From Bacteroidaceae bacterium (GTDB lineage: Bacteria; Bacteroidota; Bacteroidia; Bacteroidales; Bacteroidaceae): a stretch of DNA of 64,000 nt. The notes under the pieces were generated by a model. It had not been told where the DNA came from, did no database searches, and was given only the letters and a program-made list of their open reading frames with translations. Positions 1 to 7,850 of the stretch are shown here, one piece after another; the first letter of the stretch is position 1; each line of letters starts with the position of its first letter. The stretch lies in assembly GCA_017645655.1 (NCBI GenBank), contig JAGCNZ010000098.1:1-64000 (forward strand), in the 5' to 3' direction. The position numbers were made by a program, and so were the translations under genes.

Positions 1-1
1 C

Positions 2-2830
2 TATCCTCGCACGGAGGAAGAGCGCGAATGGGAGCAGATCTGGCCCGTCAGGAAGTGGCTCTACCAGACTCCCGAGCAGATTCTCATCAAGGCTTCGAAT
101 GGTGCGTCGGACTTCGGAAACAAGTTCGGACAGCCACTCATCACGGGATCTGTGCTGACTTTCGAGCATCAGGAAGGTCAGGAGCAATATGCCTACGACA
201 AAGTCATCATGCTGGCTGGTGGTGTGGGATACGGCACGAAGCGCGATTGCCTGAAGAAAGAACCTCAAAAAGGCAATAAGATTGTGGTTGTGGGAGGTGA
301 TAACTATCGCATCGGACTTGGTGGCGGCAGCGTTTCCAGCGTGGAGACTGGTCGCTATTCAAGTGGCATCGAACTCAACGCGGTACAGCGTGCCAACCCG
401 GAAATGCAGAAGCGAGCCAACAATCTGGTGCGTGCGCTTTGCGAAGAGGAAGTAAATCCTGTCGTCAGCATCCATGATCATGGAAGCGCGGGACACGTCA
501 ACTGCCTCTCCGAACTTGTTGAAGAGTGTGGCGGACTCATTGATATGACGAAGCTTCCTATCGGCGACCCGACCCTCTCGGCTAAGGAAATCATCGCCAA
601 CGAAAGCCAGGAACGCATGGGACTCCTCATCGACGAGAAGCACATCGAACATGTCCGCAAGATTGCCGAAAGGGAACGCGCCCCGCTTTATGTGGTCGGA
701 GAGACGACCGGCGATGCCCATTTCGCCTTCCAACAAGGGGATGGGAAGCGTCCGTTCGACCTCGATGTGGCTCAGATGTTTGGCCATAGTCCCAAGACCA
801 TCATGCGAGATAAGACGGTGGAGCGCAAGTACGCGCCAGTCGACCCTAAAGTCCTTAAGGACCTTAACGACCCTAAAGACCTTAAGGTCGCTCTCGAAAG
901 AGTCCTCAGCCTTGAGGCCGTGGCCTGCAAAGACTGGCTGACCAACAAGGTGGACCGTTCTGTGACGGGCAAGGTGGCACGCCAACAATGCCAAGGCGAA
1001 CTGCAGTTGCCGCTCTCGGATTGTGGCGTGGTTGCCCTCGACTATCGTGGTGTGAAAGGCATCGCCACGGCCCTTGGCCATGCGCCACAGGCAGCTCTTG
1101 CCGACCCCGCTGCCGGCAGCGTCCTCTCTGTTGCGGAATCTCTGACAAACATCCTTTGGGCACCACTCGAGGAAGGACTTGACAGCGTCAGCCTCAGCGC
1201 GAACTGGATGTGGCCTTGCCGTGCTCAAGAAGGCGAGGACGCACGTCTCTATCAGGCAGTCGAAGCGTTGAGCAACTTCTGCTGTGCCCTTCAAATCAAC
1301 GTTCCGACAGGTAAAGACAGCCTTTCCATGACGCAGAAGTACCCCGATGGAACTAAGATAATCTCTCCCGGAACGGTCATCGTCTCGAGTGGCGGGCAGG
1401 TGAGCGACATCAAGAAGGTCGTTTCGCCAGTCATTCAGAACTGCCCCTCGACCTTATATCACATAGACTTCTCATTCGATGAACTGCGTTTGGGCGGTTC
1501 CGCCTTTGCCCAAAGTTTGGGGAAAGTCGGGAGTGATGTGCCGACGGTACGCGATGCAGAGTACTTCCGCGACGCCTTCAACGCCATTCAGGACCTGATA
1601 AAGCGCGGTCTCATCCTCGCCGGTCACGACATCTCGGCAGGCGGCCTCGTCACTTGTCTGCTGGAAATGTGCTTCGCAAACACAGAAGGCGGACTCGAGA
1701 TAAGCCTCAACAAGCTGAAATGCGACGATATCGTGAAGCTCCTTTTCGCAGAGAATCCGGGCGTCGTCATACAGGTTGCCGACAAACATCGCACGGAGGT
1801 CAAGAAGCTTCTCGAGGATGCTGGTGTCGGTTACGTGAATATCGGTAAGCCTTGCAAAGAGCGTCGTATCCTCATCGAAAAGGGCGAGGCACAGTATCTA
1901 TTTGATATTGACAGCCTTCGCGAAGTGTGGTTCCGCACATCTTATCTGCTCGACCGCAAGCAAAGCTTCAATGGAAAGGCTAAAGAACGCTTTGAGAATC
2001 TGGGTAAGCAGCCGCTCAAGTGGAAGTTCCTGCCGAGCTTCACAGGCAAACTCAGCCAGTATGGTCTCAATCCGGACCGCAGGGAAAAGAGTGGCATCAA
2101 AGCCGCCATCATCCGAGAGAAAGGCACAAACGGCGAGAGGGAAATGGCCTACATGCTCTACTTGGCAGGCTTCGACGTGAAAGACGTGATGATGACCGAC
2201 CTCATTTCGGGTAGGGAAACGCTCGACGACATCAACTTCATCGTCTTCTGTGGCGGCTTCTCCAACAGCGATGTACTCGGTTCGGCAAAGGGTTGGGCAG
2301 GTGCTTTCCTCTACAATCCCAAGGCAAAAGAGGCACTCGACCGCTTCTACAGCCGTCCCGACACACTCTCCCTTGGCGTCTGCAACGGCTGCCAGCTTAT
2401 GGTGGAACTCGGTCTCATTGACCATTCAAAAGCCAAAATGCTTCACAACGACAGCCATAAGTTCGAGTCGGGCTTCGTCGGCCTGACCATTCAGCCCAAT
2501 AAGAGCGTGCTGCTCGAAAGCCTGAGTGCTTCGAAACTCGGCATCTGGGTGGCCCACGGCGAAGGCAAGTTCAGCCTGCCTGGCAAGGAGGAAGACTACA
2601 ACATAGTGCTCAAGTATAGCTACGACGGCTATCCCGCCAACCCGAACGGCAGCGACTTCTCGGCCGCAGGCATCGTCTCGTCGGACGGCAGACACTTGGC
2701 CATGATGCCCCACCTCGAGCGGGCTTTCTTCCCCTGGCAGTGCGGCTACTATCCCGCAGACAGAGAAGACGAGGTGACACCCTGGATAGAGGCGTTCGTG
2801 AATGCAAGGAAGTGGGTTGAAACAAAGTAA
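2..2830 (+). CDS. purL: Phosphoribosylformylglycinamidine synthase, 5' truncated by window edge
   Basis: Large single-chain FGAM synthase of purine biosynthesis, converting FGAR, glutamine and ATP to FGAM. The frame is open from the first bases, so the N-terminal part lies outside the window; 942 residues are present, against roughly 1230-1300 for the family. The central AIRS-like ATP-binding region carries SVETGRYSSG and DRSVTGKVARQQC. The C-terminal class I glutaminase domain has the nucleophile Cys in LGVCNGCQL and the His in MMPHLERAF. A 27-bp duplication sits in the middle (separate entry). The chromate transporter gene starts 5 bases after the stop. Identification is secure. Confidence 0.97.
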   Translation, partial: YPRTEEEREWEQIWPVRKWLYQTPEQILIKASNGASDFGNKFGQPLITGSVLTFEHQEGQEQYAYDKVIMLAGGVGYGTKRDCLKKEPQKGNKIVVVGGDNYRIGLGGGSVSSVETGRYSSGIELNAVQRANPEMQKRANNLVRALCEEEVNPVVSIHDHGSAGHVNCLSELVEECGGLIDMTKLPIGDPTLSAKEIIANESQERMGLLIDEKHIEHVRKIAERERAPLYVVGETTGDAHFAFQQGDGKRPFDLDVAQMFGHSPKTIMRDKTVERKYAPVDPKVLKDLNDPKDLKVALERVLSLEAVACKDWLTNKVDRSVTGKVARQQCQGELQLPLSDCGVVALDYRGVKGIATALGHAPQAALADPAAGSVLSVAESLTNILWAPLEEGLDSVSLSANWMWPCRAQEGEDARLYQAVEALSNFCCALQINVPTGKDSLSMTQKYPDGTKIISPGTVIVSSGGQVSDIKKVVSPVIQNCPSTLYHIDFSFDELRLGGSAFAQSLGKVGSDVPTVRDAEYFRDAFNAIQDLIKRGLILAGHDISAGGLVTCLLEMCFANTEGGLEISLNKLKCDDIVKLLFAENPGVVIQVADKHRTEVKKLLEDAGVGYVNIGKPCKERRILIEKGEAQYLFDIDSLREVWFRTSYLLDRKQSFNGKAKERFENLGKQPLKWKFLPSFTGKLSQYGLNPDRREKSGIKAAIIREKGTNGEREMAYMLYLAGFDVKDVMMTDLISGRETLDDINFIVFCGGFSNSDVLGSAKGWAGAFLYNPKAKEALDRFYSRPDTLSLGVCNGCQLMVELGLIDHSKAKMLHNDSHKFESGFVGLTIQPNKSVLLESLSASKLGIWVAHGEGKFSLPGKEEDYNIVLKYSYDGYPANPNGSDFSAAGIVSSDGRHLAMMPHLERAFFPWQCGYYPADREDEVTPWIEAFVNARKWVETK
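842..895 (+). repeat. In-frame 27-bp tandem duplication with two 12-bp palindromes inside purL
   Basis: Two 27-base units begin GACCCTAAAG at 842 and 869. Each contains a perfect 12-base palindrome: GTCCTTAAGGAC at 851-862 and GACCTTAAGGTC at 878-889. The units encode DPKVLKDLN and DPKDLKVAL, so the duplication adds whole codons in a surface-like segment between a conserved VERKYA and VLSLEAVACKDW. It resembles an intergenic palindromic repeat that landed in frame. Confidence 0.8.
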
Positions 2831-2835
2831 GAGAA

Positions 2836-3375
2836 ATGTGGGAACTGCTTAAGACATTCTTCCAGATAGGCCTTTTCACCATCGGTGGCGGCTATGCGAT
2901 GATACCGCTCATCGAGCAGAAAGTGGTCGACGAGAAGCACTGGGTGGGCCATGACGAACTGCTGGACCTGATAGCGGTGGCGCAGTCGTGTCCAGGCATC
3001 TTTGCCGTCAACATCAGCATCTTCATAGGAAACAAGCGGATGGGCAACAAAGGAGCATTCGTCAGCGCCTTAGGCACCTGCCTTCCCTCCTTCCTTTGCA
3101 TCCTGGCCATTGCGCTTGTGTTCCAGCAGTTCCGCGAGAATGTCTATGTCGAGCACTTCTTCCGAGGCATCCGTCCGGCAGTTGTGGCGCTCATCGCAAT
3201 TCCCGTCTTCCGCATGGCAAAGAGCGCGAAGATCAACAGATACAACATTTGGATACCTCTCGTCGCTGCTTTCCTCATCTGGATTCTCGGCGTAAGTCCC
3301 ATCTTCATCGTCGTTGCGGCAGGCGTTTCGGGCTATGTCTATGGGAAATATTTAAAGGACGACTTCAACTCATAA
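2836..3375 (+). CDS. chrA: Chromate transporter, short CHR subunit (first of pair)
   Basis: 179-residue integral membrane protein of the CHR family, inferred to export chromate or a related anion. It has the N-terminal signature GLFTIGGGYAMIPL, then AVAQSCPGIFAVN and several hydrophobic helices. Full ChrA proteins contain two homologous CHR halves; short CHR proteins such as this work as pairs, and the next gene encodes the partner 4 bases downstream. It follows purL by 5 bases and is probably cotranscribed with it. The true substrate cannot be read from the sequence. Confidence 0.88.
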   Translation: MWELLKTFFQIGLFTIGGGYAMIPLIEQKVVDEKHWVGHDELLDLIAVAQSCPGIFAVNISIFIGNKRMGNKGAFVSALGTCLPSFLCILAIALVFQQFRENVYVEHFFRGIRPAVVALIAIPVFRMAKSAKINRYNIWIPLVAAFLIWILGVSPIFIVVAAGVSGYVYGKYLKDDFNS

Positions 3376-3379
3376 AACG

Positions 3380-3961
3380 ATGATAACGCTCCTGTTACAG
3401 CTTTTCTGGACCTTCTTCCTCATCGGTCTCTTCGGTTTCGGCGGGGGATATGCCATGATTTCTATGATTCAGGGCGAGGTCGTGGGACATTATCATTGGA
3501 TGACAATGGGGCAATTCACGGACATTGTTGCTGTCAGCCAAAGCACTCCGGGACCCATCGGCATCAACTCTGCTACTTATGTCGGGTACACGGCGCTTGT
3601 CAACGCGGGTTACTCGCCTGCTTGGGGCATCCTGGGAAGCTTTATTGCCACGTTCGCGGTGGTGCTTCCGAGCTTCGTTTTGATGTTGCTCATCAGTAAG
3701 TTCCTCATGAAGTACAGGAATCATCCTTCAGTCGAGAACGTCTTCAGCGCCTTGCGTCCGGCCGTTGTCGGCCTATTGCTTGCAGCCGCGTTGCTCTTGA
3801 TGAATAGCGAGAACTTCAGTTCGATGAGCGAGAATCCCTGGCGATTCTGCCTCAGCATTTTCCTTTTCTGCTTCGCTTTCATTGCCCAAAAAGTCTATCG
3901 TCTTGGGCCAATCCTCATCATTTTGCTTTGCGGATTTGCAGGCATCATACTTGGCCTGTAA
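3380..3961 (+). CDS. chrA: Chromate transporter, short CHR subunit (second of pair)
   Basis: 193-residue membrane protein homologous to the preceding one, with GLFGFGGGYAMISMI near the N-terminus and AVSQSTPGPIGINSATYVG, the CHR proline-glycine motif. Five or six hydrophobic helices follow. It is inferred to form a hetero-oligomeric anion exporter with the upstream subunit. It converges with the minus-strand nuclease gene; the 74 bases between them hold no clear terminator. Confidence 0.88.
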   Translation: MITLLLQLFWTFFLIGLFGFGGGYAMISMIQGEVVGHYHWMTMGQFTDIVAVSQSTPGPIGINSATYVGYTALVNAGYSPAWGILGSFIATFAVVLPSFVLMLLISKFLMKYRNHPSVENVFSALRPAVVGLLLAAALLLMNSENFSSMSENPWRFCLSIFLFCFAFIAQKVYRLGPILIILLCGFAGIILGL

Positions 3962-4035
3962 GAGAGCATCAGCCCATTGTTTTAGACGCTCCTGCTATAC
4001 AAGCAAAGGGTTGGCAATTTTTACCGTATCATTCT

Positions 4036-5300
4036 TCAGCCTTTTGTCAGTTTCTCAATTCTTGAAACAATTCCGCCTTCGCTTCTTTTAAATATCGATG
4101 AAAGTTCCTTAATGGTCTTTCCTTCGTGATAATAGGACAAAAGCCTTATATCATCGTCCTTGCTCCAAGGTTTATACGCATTGACGAAAAGTTTCTTTAT
4201 TTCTTCTAATGTATAGGCATTTACCTCTCGCCGAACGAACAAGGAGGCATCAAGGCCTTGCTGGGTATAAAGGAACTCTGTAATAGATTTAGTTTGAGAC
4301 ACAATAGAGTTAATCTCCTCCAATGGTATAACATAAAGCAGTCCGGATTACAAGGTTCTCCACTAACACCAAGGACAATAGTAACCGGCATTTCCCTCGA
4401 TTCTGAGAAAGCCTTGTAGTTCTTGAGCTTCTTTGGAGAAAACATGTCATTACCCAAGTCCTTACCCAAATTATCTCGCCATTTACATTCTATCGCAAAC
4501 TCCTTGTTATTATATCTGAATACAAGGTCGGGGTTGCTATTATTCTCTGGTCTGACTGTACCTGTTGACTTGTCACCTTGCCATTCTTGCAAAACGAGCG
4601 GGCCATCATTCTGAATGTCAAACATACCAAGCACATAGTCCTCAAACTCTCGGCCTTTTAAGACTTCTTCTGATTGTGTAATAGCACGAATACGATTATA
4701 AATAGATAGGTAAGTTCGCGACAACTTCTTATGAATTGCGTGGATGCCCATATCTGCATAGTACATCCTTAGCAATACCTTGTCTTCTGCGACCTTCCAT
4801 CGCTCACGGTGTTCAACCTGTTCTGCAGCCATCAAATAAGAATCTTCTGTCAGAAACACCACATCCGCTCTTCCTGCCAACAAAGGGAAAACGCTGCCAT
4901 TCTTATTGATGTAACCACAAACGACATGCTGACAAATGGATAACACATACTCATTCCTTAATCTTGGGGTAGCTCCTTTGCCCTTGGGTTCATCACGCTT
5001 AAGCACAACAATCAGCATTCTGTCTTCCTGTCGAGCTTGCTCTATCTGCATATTGTTGACGTCCGTAAAACGATTCATAACAAACAGAATGGTTGGAACT
5101 CTAGCTACAAGTAATGCCTTCAGCACTTCTGATTCCATCTCTGTGGAATTAAAGCAACAGACACAATCCTTTTCTGACAAACTGTCTGTCCACCGAAATA
5201 CATTATCATACAAGCCGATAGGAGTTTGTTTAGAGCATAAAAAGAGCGTCTTCTCCCTACTAAGCAACGCTTTATTACCTATCTTATCTATAATCTTCAT
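4036..5300 (-). pseudogene. SLOG-like / HTH / PD-(D/E)XK nuclease / SANT-like HTH protein, frameshifted
   Basis: From the ATG at 5300 the frame runs about 320 residues. Residues 1-155 look like a DprA/SLOG-type Rossmann nucleotide-binding domain (KTLFLCSKQTP, then DRMLIVVL and TPRLRNEYVLSICQHVVCGY). Residues 168-208 form a helix-turn-helix with W-x-x-AEDKVLLRMYY. Residues 216-312 are a restriction-endonuclease-like fold with GREFEDYVL, PD at 257-258 and ECK at 271-273 (PD...ExK). Near 4325-4335 the frame shifts by one base, and the continuation encodes a second SANT/Myb-like HTH (PWSKDDDIRLLSYYHEGKT) ending at 4036. One inserted base would restore a protein of about 417 residues. The gene may be decayed, or this may be a sequencing error. 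Its function is unknown; a ligand-sensing nuclease is inferred. Base composition is AT-richer than in the neighbours, suggesting transfer. Confidence 0.7.
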
Positions 5301-5309
5301 AATGCAAGG

Positions 5310-5663
5310 TCATTTGGTCTTGAGCAAGTCTCGTACTTCCTTGTCGAAGTGAGAGTCAATATGTTGTGTCGGATTAAATAACTTTAATCTACCTCTGTTG
5401 TAGAAGTCTTTATTCTCCTCAACTTTCGCCTTTTAGCCCTCTGTTTACGACGGAAGCAAATTATGCAATTGTCGTTTCTTGTCGTTGTGCTCCATCTTTA
5501 AAAATATTTGCAATATGCCCGCTGATTCCAGACTTGTCAACGTCAAAGAATTGAGACATTGCTTTCTGAGTCGCCCATATTGTTTCATCTTTAATCACTA
5601 CTTGTACCACCCCACCTTCTTCGCGGGCAGTTGGTACAAGAGGAACTGCTTTTCGTTGCTCAT
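5310..5663 (-). pseudogene. Degraded RhuM-family gene remnant
   Basis: From the ATG at 5663 the sequence reads MSNEKQFLLYQLP, then must change frame to continue REEGGVVQVV and IKDETIWATQKAMSQFFDV, followed by SGISGHIANIFKDGA. That is the N-terminal pattern of RhuM-family proteins (DETVWLTQ...ISLHIKNIF). In-frame stops and further shifts follow, then FASVVNRGLKGE and a Met-less tail ending EVRDLLKTK at a TGA at 5310-5312, ten bases before the nuclease gene. Most of the family's ~330 residues are missing. RhuM genes often sit inside type I restriction-modification loci, so this looks like the wreck of a defence or mobile island. Confidence 0.7.
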
Positions 5664-5732
5664 ATTTCGTTAGCAGTATTATTTAATGTCCTCAAAGAAG
5701 CTTAGTCAATCATGAACAATTGTATGACGCTA

Positions 5733-5762
5733 CAAAAGTAGTAAATAATTCTGTTTTAACAA
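5733..5762 (-). promoter_or_regulatory. Bacteroidota promoter upstream of the RhuM remnant and nuclease gene
   Basis: On the minus strand, TTG (5762-5760) is followed after 19 bases by TACTTTTG (5740-5733), matching the -33/-7 pattern TTG-N19-21-TAnnTTTG. Transcription would start near 5727 and run through the RhuM remnant into the nuclease gene. Confidence 0.6.
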
Positions 5763-5826
5763 GGGAAACAATGGAAATTTGCAAATAAATGGCAGATATA
5801 ACTCTTTTTCGTATGGGAAATCTTCA

Positions 5827-5871
5827 CACAAGGATATGGTCAAATCGACACGAGGATTCTTCGGACTATAC
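5827..5871. repeat. Short CACGAG-type copy of the 22-bp phased repeat
   Basis: CACAAGGAT starts at 5827 and CACGAGGAT at 5849, exactly 22 bases apart; an ACGCG-like core follows near 5871 at the end of the next gene. The core and linker (AAATCGACACGAGGATT) resemble the copy at 37954-38020. The remainder of the gap 5664-5826 holds only the promoter described above. Confidence 0.5.
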
Positions 5872-6660
5872 GCGTAGTATCAACTCGTCCAGCATTTCAG
5901 GCGTGCCGTCGAGGCCTGTCATCTTCTTATACAGACGGCGGCGGGTGGAGGTGATTGCCTCTTTGCTGTGAGCGGTCAGAAGAGCCATCTCTGATGGTTT
6001 GAACTGCGCTTTTATCAGCAGGCACACACGAAGTTCTTGCTCGCTGAGTTTGTGGGCGGAGAGCAGGCGATGGGAAAACCCGTCGGAGAGGCTGTCAATC
6101 ATGGTTTGAAAGCGCACCCAGTCATCGTCTGTCGGCAACTGCGCAGCAGAACAAAGCCTGCGCATTGCCATCGTTTCGGGCGAGGCGGCAATCTGGCTAA
6201 CACGCTTGCCGGCGAAAAGCGCTTGCCTCTGTCGGTCGAGCTCGCGTTCCTCCCGACGCAAAGCAAAACGGAAGGCTGACATTCCTACAACGAGAAGCAG
6301 GCCCAGCAGAACTGCAACAAGCGTCGCCACGACCCTGCCGGAACGCCTTGATGATGCTGTCAGGATGCGCTCTTGCTCCTGCAGAAGCGCCCGCAGAAGC
6401 GTGTCGTTCGGAGCATTTCGGAGATAGTTTTCGGTCCTTGCCCTGTGCCAAATCAAGTCGAAATACAGCCTGTCGCTCTCCTTGAGGCTCGGGCTGTTGG
6501 CTCTCAACTCATTCAGGATGACCAAAGAACTGTCGGCATTCGTGGCAGAAAGGCTGTCGGCAAGCACCAACTTCTCGCGAAAAGAATGGTCGGAGCAAGA
6601 GACGAGGAGGAAAGCGAGGAACGCTCCTCTCACATATTGCTGAACTGCACGAGTATCCAT
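5866..6660 (-). CDS. Lipoprotein-anchored, membrane-spanning HTH regulator (shortened Bacteroidales TPR-type)
   Basis: 264 residues. A lipoprotein-like N-terminus (FLAFLLVSCSDHSF) is followed by a short helical region, a transmembrane segment around residues 108-132 (VVATLVAVLLGLLLVVGM), a basic coiled stretch and a C-terminal LuxR-like HTH (LSEQELRVCLLIKAQFKPSE ... TSTRRRLYKKMTG). Related Bacteroidales regulators carry several TPR repeats in the periplasm; only about 70 residues remain here. It is inferred to couple an envelope signal to transcription. It overlaps the upstream membrane-protein gene by 31 bases. Confidence 0.7.
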   Translation of the reverse strand: MDTRAVQQYVRGAFLAFLLVSCSDHSFREKLVLADSLSATNADSSLVILNELRANSPSLKESDRLYFDLIWHRARTENYLRNAPNDTLLRALLQEQERILTASSRRSGRVVATLVAVLLGLLLVVGMSAFRFALRREERELDRQRQALFAGKRVSQIAASPETMAMRRLCSAAQLPTDDDWVRFQTMIDSLSDGFSHRLLSAHKLSEQELRVCLLIKAQFKPSEMALLTAHSKEAITSTRRRLYKKMTGLDGTPEMLDELILRV

Positions 6661-7007
6661 ACAAGGGCAATGAGCAACAGCATCACACTTGTGAAAGTCA
6701 CCGAGAGGAAGGTGAACTGCTGGTTTCGCTTGGTTTGTTTAAAGGGATAGAGCAGGTGGGTGACCGTTATCCACGGGATGAGGCACACGAGAAACAGGCT
6801 GCCCGACAAAGGTGTGACATGCCGGAAGCCGCCTATATAAATATGTATAAGCAGCATCAGCAGCCAATAAAGACTGAAGGAACTAAGGAAGAAGGCTACG
6901 TACTCGTTCTTCTTCATGTACTTCGACGGCCAAAAGAGATACACGCAGGTCATTATGGCAGTCACCATTCCCCACATCGGCCAAGCTTCAATAATAAGAT
7001 TGCTCAT
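6630..7007 (-). CDS. Small four-helix membrane protein of unknown function
   Basis: 125 residues starting at MSNLIIEAW, chosen because it lies about 22 bases after the predicted transcription start; a longer frame would begin upstream of the promoter. Four hydrophobic segments lie at about 9-27, 36-55, 66-88 and 100-122, with charged loops between them (KYMKKNE, KQTKRNQ). I do not recognise a family. It overlaps the start of the following membrane-bound regulator by 31 bases, so the two are probably translated together and may work together. Confidence 0.6.
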   Translation of the reverse strand: MSNLIIEAWPMWGMVTAIMTCVYLFWPSKYMKKNEYVAFFLSSFSLYWLLMLLIHIYIGGFRHVTPLSGSLFLVCLIPWITVTHLLYPFKQTKRNQQFTFLSVTFTSVMLLLIALVWILVQFSNM

Positions 7008-7034
7008 ATCAAAACATTTAATGGTTAGAGGCCA

Positions 7035-7065
7035 CAAAGGTATGATGATTCCGCACACCATGCAA
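7035..7065 (-). promoter_or_regulatory. Promoter of the membrane protein / regulator pair
   Basis: On the minus strand, TTG at 7065-7063, a 20-base spacer, then TACCTTTG at 7042-7035. This is a near-perfect Bacteroidota promoter with a predicted start near 7029, 22 bases before the ATG at 7007. Confidence 0.7.
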
Positions 7066-7088
7066 GAAATGCAGTGTGCATTTAGTGT

Positions 7089-7850
7089 TCATTTCCAAAG
7101 ACCAAGCTTTGCATGAAGAGGACGATGGTCGGAAAAGTCCTCCTCGCCTACCCAAGTGCGGTAGTAGGAAAGCGTCGCTTCCGGCAGAGACTTGAAAAGA
7201 GCCACGTGGTCGATGCAGATGTTGGGTGCATCGGCTGGGAAAGTCTTGTCGTATGGCGGGTTGAGGAAGAGGATATGCTTCTGCATCTCCTTGTAGAAAG
7301 GCATGCCTGGCTCGTCGTTCAGGTCGCCTGTCAGGATGAAAGGCTTCGTCCACTTGCGAGCCTCTTCGAGAATAATAGGGATGCTCGCCATGCGGTCCTC
7401 GTCGGTCAGGCTGAGGTGCGTGCAGGCCACAACATAATGTTTGAACTCGGCAACCAAGAGCATTCGAGGCTCTTCGCGGCCTGGGAGAGGGATCCGATGC
7501 ACGCTCAGGGGCTTTTTCTTGCTGAGTATGCCGATGCCATATTTGCCTCCCTGGAAGTTGATGGCAGGGGCAAAGGTGCTGAACATCTTTGCTTCTCGGC
7601 CAATCTCCTCAAGAGAATAAAGTCCGCCATTGCGCTTCGTCACGCTGTCAACCTCTTGTATGGCAGCTACTTGAGCACGAGCCTTGCGCAGAATCTTTGC
7701 TTGTCGCTCGTGGTCAATCTTGCCATCAAGACCTGCGCCATGTTGTATATTATAAGATGTAAGGCGGAGAGTCCGCACTTTTTTAGCTTGCACAGAGGTT
7801 GAAGAAAGTGCAAGAAGTGCAACTAACAAGCAGAAAACAGTCCCTTTCAT
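7089..7850 (-). CDS. Secreted endonuclease/exonuclease/phosphatase-family hydrolase
   Basis: 253 residues with a signal peptide (MKGTVFCLLVALLALSSTSVQA) and the EEP fold: LTSYNIQHG, AAIQEVD (metal-binding Glu), ACTHLSL, LTGDLNDEPG (Asp and Asn) and the terminal FSDHRPLHA (Asp-His pair). All active-site motifs are present, so it should be an active Mg-dependent phosphodiesterase or phosphatase in the periplasm. The substrate is unknown. Its ATG overlaps the stop of the RNase G gene (ATGA), indicating one operon. Confidence 0.88.
   Translation of the reverse strand: MKGTVFCLLVALLALSSTSVQAKKVRTLRLTSYNIQHGAGLDGKIDHERQAKILRKARAQVAAIQEVDSVTKRNGGLYSLEEIGREAKMFSTFAPAINFQGGKYGIGILSKKKPLSVHRIPLPGREEPRMLLVAEFKHYVVACTHLSLTDEDRMASIPIILEEARKWTKPFILTGDLNDEPGMPFYKEMQKHILFLNPPYDKTFPADAPNICIDHVALFKSLPEATLSYYRTWVGEEDFSDHRPLHAKLGLWK

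Noticed and set aside
2836..3961. One ChrA gene split by a frameshift
   Set aside because: Each half has its own start, full CHR signature and stop, and paired short CHR proteins are a known arrangement.
4325..4340. Programmed -1 frameshift in the nuclease gene
   Set aside because: The sequence around the shift (TTTATGTTATA) is not a canonical slippery heptamer and no downstream structure was evident; mutation or sequencing error is simpler.
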